Shown piece by piece: positions 16,091 to 25,275 of a stretch of DNA of 60,830 bases. The position numbers and the translations under genes are program-made. How positions within the stretch are numbered: the stretch's first letter is position 1; each line of letters opens with the position of its first letter. The notes beneath the pieces are model-generated. The model was given only the letters and a program-made list of their open reading frames with translations, was not told the origin of the DNA and made no database searches. The DNA comes from CALCCV01 sp964388665 (GTDB lineage Bacteria; Bdellovibrionota; Bdellovibrionia; Bdellovibrionales; Bdellovibrionaceae), in contig CAYMBJ010000018.1 of the NCBI GenBank assembly GCA_964388665.1, positions 1 through 60,830 of the forward strand. Direction: 5' to 3'.

Positions 16091-17013
16091 GACAAGACCT
16101 GCCCTGGCAATTGTAAATCAACTTTCAGCCTGCTTGAGGCCTCACCTGGTTCTGCCGCAAAAGTAATCCGTCCACCCATGGCTTCAATCAACTGGCGCAC
16201 AATGAACAGCCCAATGCCATTGGACTGAGGATGATCACTAAAAACAATCTTGTGTCCCAGCTTGGCGATCTCTGACGCCGCTAGGCCAGAGCCGTCATCA
16301 CGACAGGTCAAGATCACTGTATTTGCAGACAACTGCCGACCCTCAACATAAAACGTGGAAGCCTGCCCGTGAATCAAAGCGTTTTGAATCAAATTTCTAA
16401 AGACACTTTCAATGGCCCGACGATCTGCAGAAATCTCTATGTCATTTTTGAGAGAGAAGCTCATTTCATCAAAATTTTGTCGAATCGATTTGAACAGATC
16501 CGACAACCGCAACTTTTCTATCGCAAATTTGACATGCTCTTGATTCGCAACATACAACGAGTTCTCTAGCTGCGTTTCGAGACGCGCATGATCAGCACGC
16601 AATCTCTCTAGAGCTGGTGCTGGGCCTTGTATTTTTTCTGCCAATATCTGAGAGTCCAAGCGCAATCGTGCAATCGAAGTCTTCAGATCATGCGAAAAAT
16701 TGGCAAAAAAGGTTTTGACCTGGCGATTTTTTTTTCGATCTCTGTGCAGCATATACATCAGGGTGCCACCGCCGCCTGCAATCAACGCTACCAATATGGA
16801 CCCTTCCCAGAGCAACATACGGTGACGTTTTTCAAAAAGGTGCTTTGCCGATGCTTGCCCCGGAGAAAGGATGGATGAATTTTCGACATAGGTTTGAAAC
16901 TCAGAGAGTGTCTCTAGTGCAAAGATGAGCCACCAAATCACCATGGAAGTGGTGAACAAAAACCAAACCAAAATCGCAAAATCCGCAATTTTAGTTTTGC
17001 TCAATGCTACCAT
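16087..17013 (-). CDS. Sensor histidine kinase in the heme operon
   Basis: 308-residue membrane kinase. Transmembrane segments at about 12-35 and 69-89 bracket a very short periplasmic loop (about 35 residues), so sensing may be within or at the membrane. There is no HAMP domain. The dimerisation histidine is H108 in FFANFSHDLKTS. The ATPase has the N box RNLIQNALIHG, DDGSGL, and GIGLFIVRQLIEAMGG. It overlaps the hemL 3' end by 23 nt and couples to the response regulator by a 4-nt overlap. It pairs with that regulator; the signal is unknown. Confidence 0.9.
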   Translation of the reverse strand: MVALSKTKIADFAILVWFLFTTSMVIWWLIFALETLSEFQTYVENSSILSPGQASAKHLFEKRHRMLLWEGSILVALIAGGGGTLMYMLHRDRKKNRQVKTFFANFSHDLKTSIARLRLDSQILAEKIQGPAPALERLRADHARLETQLENSLYVANQEHVKFAIEKLRLSDLFKSIRQNFDEMSFSLKNDIEISADRRAIESVFRNLIQNALIHGQASTFYVEGRQLSANTVILTCRDDGSGLAASEIAKLGHKIVFSDHPQSNGIGLFIVRQLIEAMGGRITFAAEPGEASSRLKVDLQLPGQVLS

Positions 17014-18277
17014 CTATAATTTCTAGGGTTCTTGTCAAAATCTCATCCGTGTGCGCCAAGCCCAGAAATCCCACTTCGTAAGCGTGAGGCGAAAGATAAA
17101 GGCCTTTGTCCAAGCAATTCAAATAGAAATCATGAAATTTGGGACCTTGATCTTTGGGAATGTCTTGCACTGATCGAATTGGAGAAGGTGTCCGCAAGTG
17201 AATCCAAAATAGACTTGAAAACGAAGTGACTTGAAATGCAGATTGGCGCCGCTCAAAGATCTCAGTGAGCGACTGACAAAATTTTTGCGTATTTTTCTCG
17301 AGAACATCCCAGCCTTCTTTGGCTTTCATCTTTTGCAGGGTCACTAAGCCCGCTCTCATGCCGATAGGGTTGGCACTCAAAGTGCCAGCTTGATACACTG
17401 GCCCCAAAGGAGCAACGAGATCCATCATGCTGGCCTTACCGGCGTAACAACCGACTGGAAAACCACCACCAAGAATCTTTCCATAGCACACCAAATCGGG
17501 CTCAATTCCGCTCAGGCCGGCCATTCCCTGCAGACCGACGCGAAACCCAGATATCACCTCGTCAAATATCAGTACACAGCCATAGCTCTTGGTCAATGCT
17601 GCGACCTGTTTCAAATACTCTGTTGTTTGCACCAACAGTCCAAAATTGGCTGGCAACGGCTCAATGATCACAGCCGCGATGCTGGCACCCTCCCTTTGCA
17701 AAATGTGCTTGAGCGCATCCAAATCATTCAGAGGACAAACCAATGTTTCCGCCGCCATTGCCGGAGAAATTCCAGCACTGTCAGAGGCACTCTCGCCAGC
17801 GAGTCCACTTCCCGCTCTGACGAGCAGCGAATCCACATGCCCATGATAACAGCCTTCAAATTTTAAAATTTTATTTCGCTTGGTGTAAGCTCGCGCCACC
17901 CGCAATGCACTCATGGTGGCTTCGGTGCCGGAAGATACAAAACGTAATTTTTGCACCCAGGGAATCTCGGCCTGAATCCATTCGCCCAACTCCAGCGAAT
18001 ACTTTTCGCAAGCGCCAAAGGTCCATGCTTTATCCACCATCTTGTGCACTTCGCTGGTGACGTCTGGATCCAAGTGCCCGAGAATCAGTGGTCCAAAACT
18101 TTGGCAACAATCAATGTACTGATTACCATCCACGCTGTGCAAGTAAGCCCCCTGTGCCCTTTCGAAAAAAATCGGCGAGCGACGGAGGGACTTAAAGGAT
18201 CTCACCGGTGAGTGAACACCTCCGGGCGCAACCCTCACAGCTCGTTCAAACATTTTATCAGACTCTAAAGTGTGCAT
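16991..18277 (-). CDS. hemL: Glutamate-1-semialdehyde 2,1-aminomutase
   Basis: PLP enzyme converting glutamate-1-semialdehyde to 5-aminolevulinate, the second C5-pathway step. 428 residues from the ATG at 18277, which has GGAG six bases upstream; a TTG four codons earlier is an alternative. Motifs: APGGVHSPVRSF at the N-terminus, the glycine-rich RFVSSGTEATMSALRVARAYT, FDEVISGFR with the PLP-ring aspartate, and the Schiff-base lysine in CYGKILGGGFPVG. It overlaps the upstream hemC by 13 nt and the downstream kinase by 23 nt, firmly inside the operon. Confidence 0.95.
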   Translation of the reverse strand: MHTLESDKMFERAVRVAPGGVHSPVRSFKSLRRSPIFFERAQGAYLHSVDGNQYIDCCQSFGPLILGHLDPDVTSEVHKMVDKAWTFGACEKYSLELGEWIQAEIPWVQKLRFVSSGTEATMSALRVARAYTKRNKILKFEGCYHGHVDSLLVRAGSGLAGESASDSAGISPAMAAETLVCPLNDLDALKHILQREGASIAAVIIEPLPANFGLLVQTTEYLKQVAALTKSYGCVLIFDEVISGFRVGLQGMAGLSGIEPDLVCYGKILGGGFPVGCYAGKASMMDLVAPLGPVYQAGTLSANPIGMRAGLVTLQKMKAKEGWDVLEKNTQKFCQSLTEIFERRQSAFQVTSFSSLFWIHLRTPSPIRSVQDIPKDQGPKFHDFYLNCLDKGLYLSPHAYEVGFLGLAHTDEILTRTLEIIDGSIEQN

Positions 18278-19911
18278 TGTTTTCTCCAATCTGCTTCGCT
18301 CAAAAATGCAAACACTCGTTTTTTATCATTTACATGGGACAAAACAACCTCATAAGTATGCCCTGGTCCTGTTGCATGCAGTTTTTTTATCAACATTGGT
18401 GCACGTTCAATTGCGTCAAGAAATTGAGAAGCGCTCGACCAGTAGAAGAACTCAGCCTGAGCGACCGTTTGCGCGCCAGGAACCTGCAGCTCTTGAGGCA
18501 AAGCGTAAGTTGCCAGCGATTCAAATATCACCTCGGGATTGCCGGATTGGTGAATGTTGGCAGCGCCCTCAGCTTCAGAATCGCGATGACCATGGTCCGC
18601 CAATATTTTTTCCGCACTTTGGTGGGTGAGCTTAATCCATTTTTGCGAAGGTGCCAGGTGAAAGCAGTTCATTGGATAATTCTCACCCAAGGAGTCCTGG
18701 GTGCCATTGACCCAAATGCCCATTTTCGCCAAGGCCTTCCAGGTCTCTAAGCCCGAGGTCCAAATGGCCGGCACAGAATCTTGTACTGAATCTTGCTCTG
18801 AAATCTGTTTCTGATCAAATCTCGGAGACCATGTGGGCGGCCAGGCTCGCGAACTCGCCACAAACAATCCGGAAACCTGTAGGCTTTCTAGCTCTGGAAC
18901 TGACAATGACTCGGACAATAATATAGAAGCGCTTTTGTTTCTATTTTTTGGCTGACTCCAAAGAGAGGCCTCAGGCATTTTTGGCGGCAGAGTCTCTTTG
19001 GACTTTAACGACCACTCTAGGAGAGATTTGCCAAGTTGCGTTTGTCCTCGCAAAGAACAAATGCAGCCGTGACGATGTGAAACCACACTGATGCCAATTT
19101 TTTGATGGCAACCACCACCGTGCGCGGACAAGATTTCGCGCTCACGTTGCACATTCCTAAAGGTCTGCTGGCAATTGATTGGCTCAAGTAACTTTTTTAA
19201 GTCTTCGCGTGAACTCAAAATCTCGATGGCCAAGGCACCCTGTGCTGCAGCTGTTGGATTTTGCGATAGCGGCAGCACGCACCAATGCAATTGCGGCAAG
19301 CTGTTCAATAAAAAATCCTTAGTTTCGGAAAGGTCCTTTTCATGACTGCTCACCAGTCGATCCCAGGCCGCCTTTGCCAAAACCAAGCCCGACACCTCTG
19401 GGTTTTCGAGGAGCTTGCGTAAACGCGTCTGAATGTTGCCGCGCACGGGTAAGAATTCAAGACCTTCAAGATCAAAAGGCAAATGATTCAATAAAAATGG
19501 TTTAAGATTGAATTCGCGACGGGGAGAAGACGAAAAGACTTGCATTCGTCGCAATTTAATAATCTTTTTGATGGAGGCTTTTTTAACGAACAAGAGGTCG
19601 CGCTGATCCGCACGCGGGAGCGTCGCATAGATTTCGGAACCAACCCTCGGCTCAGTAGGAAGATCCTTCCAAGAGTGCACCACCATATCAATCGTGCCAT
19701 TTGCCAGATCCTGGACAAAGTCCTCGGTAAATACGCCTTTCTCTGGCATCTTCCAAAGAGGGTCAGTCAAATTCTTATCACCTAGGGATTCTTTAAATTC
19801 AAATTCGACGGTCAAATCAGAATTTTTTTTTTGCAGCGCCTCGGCCACACGGTAGCTCTGTAAGCGCGCAAGATCACTTCGCCGAGAGGCAATTCTGATC
19901 TTTAGCGCCAC
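18265..19911 (-). CDS. hemC: Hydroxymethylbilane synthase fused to a HemD-like C-terminal domain
   Basis: 548 residues against about 310 for normal HemC. Residues 1-310 are a porphobilinogen deaminase: RIASRRSDLARLQS at the N-terminus, VHSWKDLPTE with catalytic D83, and C268 in GGGCHQKIG, which anchors the dipyrromethane cofactor. The rest (about 330-548) has the position and broad pattern of uroporphyrinogen III synthase, with FFYWSSASQFLDAI and HATGPGHTYE near the end, but is very divergent. No separate hemD is in the window, so a HemCD fusion making uroporphyrinogen III is the simplest reading. GTG start; 10-nt overlap with hemA. Confidence 0.85.
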   Translation of the reverse strand: MALKIRIASRRSDLARLQSYRVAEALQKKNSDLTVEFEFKESLGDKNLTDPLWKMPEKGVFTEDFVQDLANGTIDMVVHSWKDLPTEPRVGSEIYATLPRADQRDLLFVKKASIKKIIKLRRMQVFSSSPRREFNLKPFLLNHLPFDLEGLEFLPVRGNIQTRLRKLLENPEVSGLVLAKAAWDRLVSSHEKDLSETKDFLLNSLPQLHWCVLPLSQNPTAAAQGALAIEILSSREDLKKLLEPINCQQTFRNVQREREILSAHGGGCHQKIGISVVSHRHGCICSLRGQTQLGKSLLEWSLKSKETLPPKMPEASLWSQPKNRNKSASILLSESLSVPELESLQVSGLFVASSRAWPPTWSPRFDQKQISEQDSVQDSVPAIWTSGLETWKALAKMGIWVNGTQDSLGENYPMNCFHLAPSQKWIKLTHQSAEKILADHGHRDSEAEGAANIHQSGNPEVIFESLATYALPQELQVPGAQTVAQAEFFYWSSASQFLDAIERAPMLIKKLHATGPGHTYEVVLSHVNDKKRVFAFLSEADWRKQCTL

Positions 19912-20801
19912 AAATCATCCCATCCCTGGGGACGGATGATCATTTTATTGCTAAACTCGCTGGCAAAAGCTGTGATATCGACCATCGCCGAGCTCACCTT
20001 CTCTTGAACTTTTCCCCTGTCTTTTTCAAGCTGCGCCGCCAGTTGCTCCAAGTGAAAATAATTGTTCCAGCCATTGGGAAGCACCTTAAACTTTTCTTCA
20101 CCGCGAAAGTCAATTACAGTGCGAAATTTTCGATCTGCAAGCCGAAGGATTTCTTCGTTCTTCATAGGAGCGGCTATCAAAAGAACTTCGCCAGCCAGAT
20201 CAACATCTAGTAAATGTGTATCTACATTTTCAAAGGCAAATCTCTTAAGTGATCGGTTATACACTCGTACCGATTTATTTTTGATCCAGGGAAGAATCTC
20301 TTCGACCATCTGTCCAGCACCCAAAAAAGAAAGCTCTTTATCATTCTGACAGATCTTGCGGACGATGGACGGGTAAGACTGTGAACCCAATTCACGCAAA
20401 TGCTTCTCGCGAATCACTTTTGCCTTAGCAATCAACTCATTAAACATGGGTCGATACATGGCCAAGGGACGATTGATGTCGTTCACTTCTTTTTCTAAAA
20501 ATTTGCGAAACTGGCCCTGAATTTCAGTCTCGCCAATGACAGCAGATTGCAAACCACACACGATTTCTAGCAGGTATCGAAATACGCCTTCAGAAGAAAC
20601 ATATTTGAATCCTGAAACACACTGCAAACTTAATACGTCTTGAGTTACATGATGATCACAATGGGTAAACACCAAATGTCGCATGCAGGTGGTCCATGTA
20701 CCAAGAATGCGTTTTTCAGCAAGCCCCTGCTGATACCATTCCAGAAACCGAGGTTCCTGCACAGCGCCGGGATGAATTTGTAATAAATGAATTCCACTCA
20801 T
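19902..20801 (-). CDS. hemA: Short divergent glutamyl-tRNA reductase
   Basis: First enzyme of the C5 heme pathway, reducing glutamyl-tRNA. Only 299 residues against about 420. TWTTCMRHLV has a cysteine (C39) at the position of the catalytic Cys, in place of the usual TCNRTE. GLQSAVIGETEIQGQFRKF matches the substrate-domain signature GLDSMVLGEPQILGQ. SFLGAGQMVEEIL is the NADPH-binding loop. The C-terminal dimerisation domain is shortened or missing. Identity is supported by position at the head of the heme operon and by the presence of hemL. Divergent from hemB. Confidence 0.82.
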   Translation of the reverse strand: MSGIHLLQIHPGAVQEPRFLEWYQQGLAEKRILGTWTTCMRHLVFTHCDHHVTQDVLSLQCVSGFKYVSSEGVFRYLLEIVCGLQSAVIGETEIQGQFRKFLEKEVNDINRPLAMYRPMFNELIAKAKVIREKHLRELGSQSYPSIVRKICQNDKELSFLGAGQMVEEILPWIKNKSVRVYNRSLKRFAFENVDTHLLDVDLAGEVLLIAAPMKNEEILRLADRKFRTVIDFRGEEKFKVLPNGWNNYFHLEQLAAQLEKDRGKVQEKVSSAMVDITAFASEFSNKMIIRPQGWDDLWR

Positions 20802-20976
20802 GAGTAAATAAGATAGCTTATTTTCCCTCTGAGTTTGTCATTTGAATGTCATCGCCGGACCTAAAAGACGACAAAGGTCTTAGCCTGACTCCAAATGGGT
20901 ATAACGCCTTGCCGCAAGCCCTCCACCCAGCGCTGAATTCTTTGTCCCTAAATGAGATGCTTTGGTAGCTTAAAAT

Positions 20977-22023
20977 ATGTCTCAAAAAAACACAGATTTT
21001 AGCACACAGAAAAACATGAAATCAGGGCCCGTGCGCCGCCCTCGACGTTTGCGGCGCTCAGTCGCCATTCGCAACTCGATTGCTGAAACCCAACTCCTGC
21101 CGGCGCATCTGGTACAGCCACTTTTTGTTATGGAAGGTAACAATAAAAAGGAGGAGATCAAAACCCTTCCTGATTTGCATCGCTGGACATTGGATCTGTT
21201 GATGGGTGAAATTGAAAGTCTATTGAAGCTAGGTGTTCACCAGGTGGCACTTTTTCCGCAAATCTCTGCCTCTCTGAAAACACCATTGGCTGCTGAGGCC
21301 CACAATGCGCAAGGGCTCATTCCCAAAGGCATTTTGCAAATCAAGAAAAATTTTGGCGATGACGTTGTCGTGATATCAGATGTTGCGTTGGACCCTTATT
21401 CGTCGGACGGGCACGATGGCATCGTTAAACAGGGGCAAGTCGTCAATGATCTCTCTGTAGAAATGCTTGTGAAGATGGCGATCATTCATGCACAAGCTGG
21501 AGCGGATTTCGTCGCTCCATCAGACATGATGGACGGACGCGTAAAGGCCATTCGCTTGGCCCTCGATCACCAAGGCTTCACGAATACAGGAATCATTGCC
21601 TACACCGCAAAATATGCCTCGGCTTTTTATGGGCCCTTTCGTGACGCTCTCGATTCAGCGCCAAAAGCTGGCGATAAAAAAACATACCAAATGGATGTGC
21701 GCAATGCTCGAGAGGCCATCATTGAAGCGCATCTGGATGTGCGCGAGGGAGCCGATATCCTTATGGTCAAGCCTGGTTTGGCATATTTAGATATTGTCTC
21801 ACGACTTCATCGCAAATTTCATATTCCCATAGCTGCCTACAACGTGAGTGGAGAATACGCGATGGTGAAATTTGCCAGTCGAGCGGGTGCCCTGAATGAA
21901 GAGGCCGCAGTGGACGAAATGCTCATGTCTTTTCGTCGCGCAGGGGCCTCACTGATATTTACCTATTTTGCCCGGCAGTGGGCGACAGCTTTTAAGCTTC
22001 GAAAGACTGCTCGCGATGATTGA
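20977..22023 (+). CDS. hemB: Porphobilinogen synthase (ALA dehydratase), zinc-free active-site type
   Basis: Condenses two 5-aminolevulinates to porphobilinogen. 348 residues. Schiff-base lysines are K212 (AYTAKYAS) and K265 (LMVKPGLAY). In the metal loop, DVALDPYSSDGHDGIV has Ala/Asp where zinc enzymes carry cysteines, so a magnesium-type enzyme is indicated. The first 20 residues are a basic extension. It is divergent from the hemA-headed operon across 175 bp, and its 3' end overlaps the convergent downstream gene by 32 nt. Confidence 0.95.
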   Translation: MSQKNTDFSTQKNMKSGPVRRPRRLRRSVAIRNSIAETQLLPAHLVQPLFVMEGNNKKEEIKTLPDLHRWTLDLLMGEIESLLKLGVHQVALFPQISASLKTPLAAEAHNAQGLIPKGILQIKKNFGDDVVVISDVALDPYSSDGHDGIVKQGQVVNDLSVEMLVKMAIIHAQAGADFVAPSDMMDGRVKAIRLALDHQGFTNTGIIAYTAKYASAFYGPFRDALDSAPKAGDKKTYQMDVRNAREAIIEAHLDVREGADILMVKPGLAYLDIVSRLHRKFHIPIAAYNVSGEYAMVKFASRAGALNEEAAVDEMLMSFRRAGASLIFTYFARQWATAFKLRKTARDD

Positions 22024-23314
22024 CCCCGTAGATAAAATCAATCTTCTCGATGGTTGAATCGGACTTGACTCGATCTGCCAGCTCTATCGCCTCTTGTACC
22101 ATATTCGCGTAGAGCTTCGCCGTCACCTTTGCACAGTAGATCACGGTCTCCATGTCCTCTTCTGTCAATATCAACTCGTCAATATAGCGTTCCATAAGTT
22201 TGTTGTGGGCAATGTCTATTGTGGCGTGATCAGCAATAAAGCTCATGGCCTCACGAGGCACACCGGCCTTCGCTAGGCTTTCCATATAAGCCGCTCCCAT
22301 TCGGGTTGGCATGAACTCAAGATGAAAAAGATATCCTAAATATCCTAGGACATTGTGAAATTGGATTTGATAAAATGGGAACGCCAAAAGCGCTGACGTG
22401 GCTGGCAACGGACGCTCAAAGGAAAGTCCAGAAACATCCACCCCGAGAGTGATCAAATCCTCTTTCGCCAATTGATCGTGACCAATCTCTGAAGATGCAT
22501 GTGAGAAAAACATCCGACACATTTTTCGCTGATTTCCTTTAAAATATGCCGTGGCATAGGCCTGTAACTGCGGATTTTCGCGCGCATGATGAAAAATCTG
22601 CCGCATGATGGCCGCATAGTGAATCACTTCTATTTCGCCATTCATGATTCTAGCAAAACCTGGAGTCAAGTTTGCTTGATAGAAAGCCGGCTCCCACTCA
22701 CCGATGATTCTTTCCAATTTCGTCATAGTTGCATTCCTCTCTTCTAGAGATAGTAATTTCCAAAATGCAGACCGCTGCGCCCGCAAATGTTTAGCATTAA
22801 AAACTTCGATCGCCATAGGGTTCACGACGCCAAACTCAGGATGCTGAAAGGGCGCCTTCATCTGCACAAAACCCAAACGCTTAAAGATGGGCACCAAATG
22901 ATCATTGCAATTGATCACAGCAAATTGAATTTTTCGTCGCAAGGCCAAGCTATAGCAAGCTTTAGCAAGGTCAACAAATACGGTACGAGACCTATAATCT
23001 TTGAGAACCATGAGCTTCGCGACAAAGAGATACTCCCCCGGATAGCGAGCCATCAACTCAGAAACTCCGTAAGCCTCCCCGTCTGGCATAAGTTCGTGAT
23101 GAAGCTCGGCACGTACAGTGCCCACCAAGCGTTCGTTTTCATCATAGGCACCAAAAATCACACTGCCTTCGTCTTCGGGCTCAGCAATGGTCATCTGTTC
23201 ATGATCGACATACTTTTGCTGGCGACCCATTTCATTGATGTAGATTTCATATCGGAGGCGATAGCAGTCTCGCTTTTGATCGTCGGTCAAGATCTCACGA
23301 ATTTCGCAACTCAT
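21992..23314 (-). CDS. Fusion of an AHL-synthase-like GNAT and a heme-oxygenase-like diiron oxidase
   Basis: 440 residues; start ATG 23314 with GGAG nine bases upstream. Residues 1-170 resemble autoinducer synthase/N-acyl amino acid synthase (FeeM) acyltransferases: LRYEIYINEMG, the acidic EPEDEGS, LVGTVRAE and VAKLMVLKDYRSR. Residues about 200-430 resemble the heme-oxygenase-like domain-containing oxidase group (Haem_oxygenas_2): candidate iron ligands H272, E276, H279 (SHASSEIGHDQL), E333, and H363, D367, H370 (HATIDIAHNK). This suggests one protein that N-acylates a small amine or amino acid and oxidises it. Product unknown. Its 3' end overlaps hemB by 32 nt in convergent orientation. Confidence 0.82.
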   Translation of the reverse strand: MSCEIREILTDDQKRDCYRLRYEIYINEMGRQQKYVDHEQMTIAEPEDEGSVIFGAYDENERLVGTVRAELHHELMPDGEAYGVSELMARYPGEYLFVAKLMVLKDYRSRTVFVDLAKACYSLALRRKIQFAVINCNDHLVPIFKRLGFVQMKAPFQHPEFGVVNPMAIEVFNAKHLRAQRSAFWKLLSLEERNATMTKLERIIGEWEPAFYQANLTPGFARIMNGEIEVIHYAAIMRQIFHHARENPQLQAYATAYFKGNQRKMCRMFFSHASSEIGHDQLAKEDLITLGVDVSGLSFERPLPATSALLAFPFYQIQFHNVLGYLGYLFHLEFMPTRMGAAYMESLAKAGVPREAMSFIADHATIDIAHNKLMERYIDELILTEEDMETVIYCAKVTAKLYANMVQEAIELADRVKSDSTIEKIDFIYGVNHREQSFEA

Positions 23315-23580
23315 TTTTTCGATCTCCAAGTTCTACCTTGTACAGTTTTACCCATTGAATGCTCACAATTTGCCAAACCGACAATGCCAGAAAATCTTGC
23401 TCTAAGGTAAAACAAAATATATTAATGTCTTTTCAGATTAGTCTTTTTTCACACCTGTAGAAAGCTTCGTCGAAGTCGTGAAACGATAATCTAACAAATC
23501 TTGACCAATGTGGTGATCCAAAGTTCACCCCAAGATCCAATTTTACGAATTTATGTTTATGTTTTTTTTAACTAAAGCCT

Positions 23581-25158
23581 TCAGGACTTGGCGGAGATCA
23601 ATCGGGGTGTTTCTTTATCCATAATTTCATAAGCCATGACACTATGGATCCTACCACGCAATTGTATTTCGCCAATCGATCGATATTTAAATCTCCGAGT
23701 GGGTGCAATTTCAGTGATCACACTCTCGCTGACTATGATGGTCACACCCAAACGTCTGGTCGCTGCCTCTAACCGATAAGCCACATTCACCGCATCAGAA
23801 ATGACTGTCGCACGCATTTGCTCTGCATACCCCACCGTTCCCATGGTGACTTGACCCTTATTGATACCAATGCCAATACCGACCCCAATCGCCTGCGCAT
23901 TTGGCACAGCTAGATCATTAAAAGAAAGTACATTTACAGCACGGTTCATTTCGATGGCCGCGCTGACGGCGTCAACGCTGGATCTCCGGAAAACAGCCAT
24001 CAGGCCATCACCCATGAACTTATCAATAAAACCACTGTGCCTTCTGATGATGGGACTGATGCAATCGAGATAGCGATTGATCAACAAAAATGTTTCCTCT
24101 GCAGACAGGCTTTCAGCCAATTTTGTAAATCCAATCATATCCACAAAAAGGACGGTCATTTCGCCTTCGACATAATCGCCAAGTTTAACGTCAAGAATGT
24201 TTTCTCTACCCAATATCTGCAGAAACTCCTGGGGAACAAAGCGGGCATAGGATTCAAGTGTTTTTTGTACGGTTTCTTTTGCCAAAAAGAGATCTTGATA
24301 GCGCTGATCCAGATGATTCATCGCGGACATTGTCTGACGAAACTTACCCTTAAGTTGAATCAGGGACACGATCGTGAATCCGAGCCACATTGCCAAAAAT
24401 ACTATCGCCGCAAATGATACCGAGAGGCTGCTTAACGCTGGCCACGAAACATCGTATGCCAGAATTATCACTGGCAGCAGGAAACTCAACAAGATAAAGG
24501 GCATGCGGAACATGCGGCTTTCGTTTTGGTAGTCGATTTTTAACAGATACGAAATTGGCGCACCTTGAGCTTTGTTCTCGACGCAAGTCTCGACGCTCGC
24601 CAAGGGCATATCAAAGGCAGTTGTGACAGCCGCATAGTGCCCAACTGTATTTTGCAAAATGTGCGGCATCGAATCTCGCAACAGAGCCCGCTCCTCGTTG
24701 TTCAAATTTTGATTCAGTTCCGATAATCGCAGAATCAGAAACTCTTTGTTGTCCTCCACGATTTCTGCGCGCGTAACTTTGCTGAAAATCGAAGTCAATT
24801 TGGGTAAACTTTGATACAAGAACCGAGCCGACAGCGCTGACTGAGCCAAAAAGTAGGTAACTCTGCCCAGCACTTCAGGAGATATCGTCTGCACACCCGC
24901 GCGAAAGCTCAATTCAGCGTCGCCACTTCTTTCAATCGCCAACTGCATAAATCTGCGATCAAAATACACGGAGACCCAATTTCCCTCATTCTCAAGGTAT
25001 TCCAAACTGAGACCAGCAGACCGACAAAGATCTTCCAAATCCATTCCAGGATAGGTATTCTTGAGATAAGCCAAATAGCAATGATAGACCTTTGTGCTAA
25101 AGTGAGGCTTTGTGAGCGTCAGAAAGTCAGATTGTATTTTTTCTACAGGTTGCGCCAT
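23581..25158 (-). CDS. Membrane class III nucleotide cyclase with an unknown N-terminal sensory domain
   Basis: 525 residues from the ATG at 25158; a longer frame starting at 25224 lacks a ribosome-binding site, as does this one. The first about 220 residues form a helical domain I cannot assign. Two membrane segments follow (about 220-240 and 245-270), then a short linker and the catalytic domain. Metal aspartates are in VLFVDMIGFTKLAE and DKFMGDGLMAVF. ISDAVNVAYRLE supplies the ribose/phosphate residues. Predicted to make cAMP or cGMP. The N-terminal domain is cytosolic by topology. It is a second-messenger source possibly read by the cyclic-nucleotide-binding protein at 4101. Confidence 0.85.
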   Translation of the reverse strand: MAQPVEKIQSDFLTLTKPHFSTKVYHCYLAYLKNTYPGMDLEDLCRSAGLSLEYLENEGNWVSVYFDRRFMQLAIERSGDAELSFRAGVQTISPEVLGRVTYFLAQSALSARFLYQSLPKLTSIFSKVTRAEIVEDNKEFLILRLSELNQNLNNEERALLRDSMPHILQNTVGHYAAVTTAFDMPLASVETCVENKAQGAPISYLLKIDYQNESRMFRMPFILLSFLLPVIILAYDVSWPALSSLSVSFAAIVFLAMWLGFTIVSLIQLKGKFRQTMSAMNHLDQRYQDLFLAKETVQKTLESYARFVPQEFLQILGRENILDVKLGDYVEGEMTVLFVDMIGFTKLAESLSAEETFLLINRYLDCISPIIRRHSGFIDKFMGDGLMAVFRRSSVDAVSAAIEMNRAVNVLSFNDLAVPNAQAIGVGIGIGINKGQVTMGTVGYAEQMRATVISDAVNVAYRLEAATRRLGVTIIVSESVITEIAPTRRFKYRSIGEIQLRGRIHSVMAYEIMDKETPRLISAKS

Positions 25159-25275
25159 CCAAATACATTTCGGCGCATTTACCAAAAACTTGCAAAGTAA
25201 TGAATGCCATAGACAAAAAAACAACAGAAAAAGTGATCAATTTTTTGTAAACCTAGCTGTAAGTTTTAGTATATT

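Noticed and set aside
18208..18750. 180-aa plus-strand frame
   Set aside because: Antisense to hemC/hemL; shadow frame.
22787..23410. 207-aa plus-strand frame
   Set aside because: Antisense to the GNAT/HDO gene, which has clear domain motifs.
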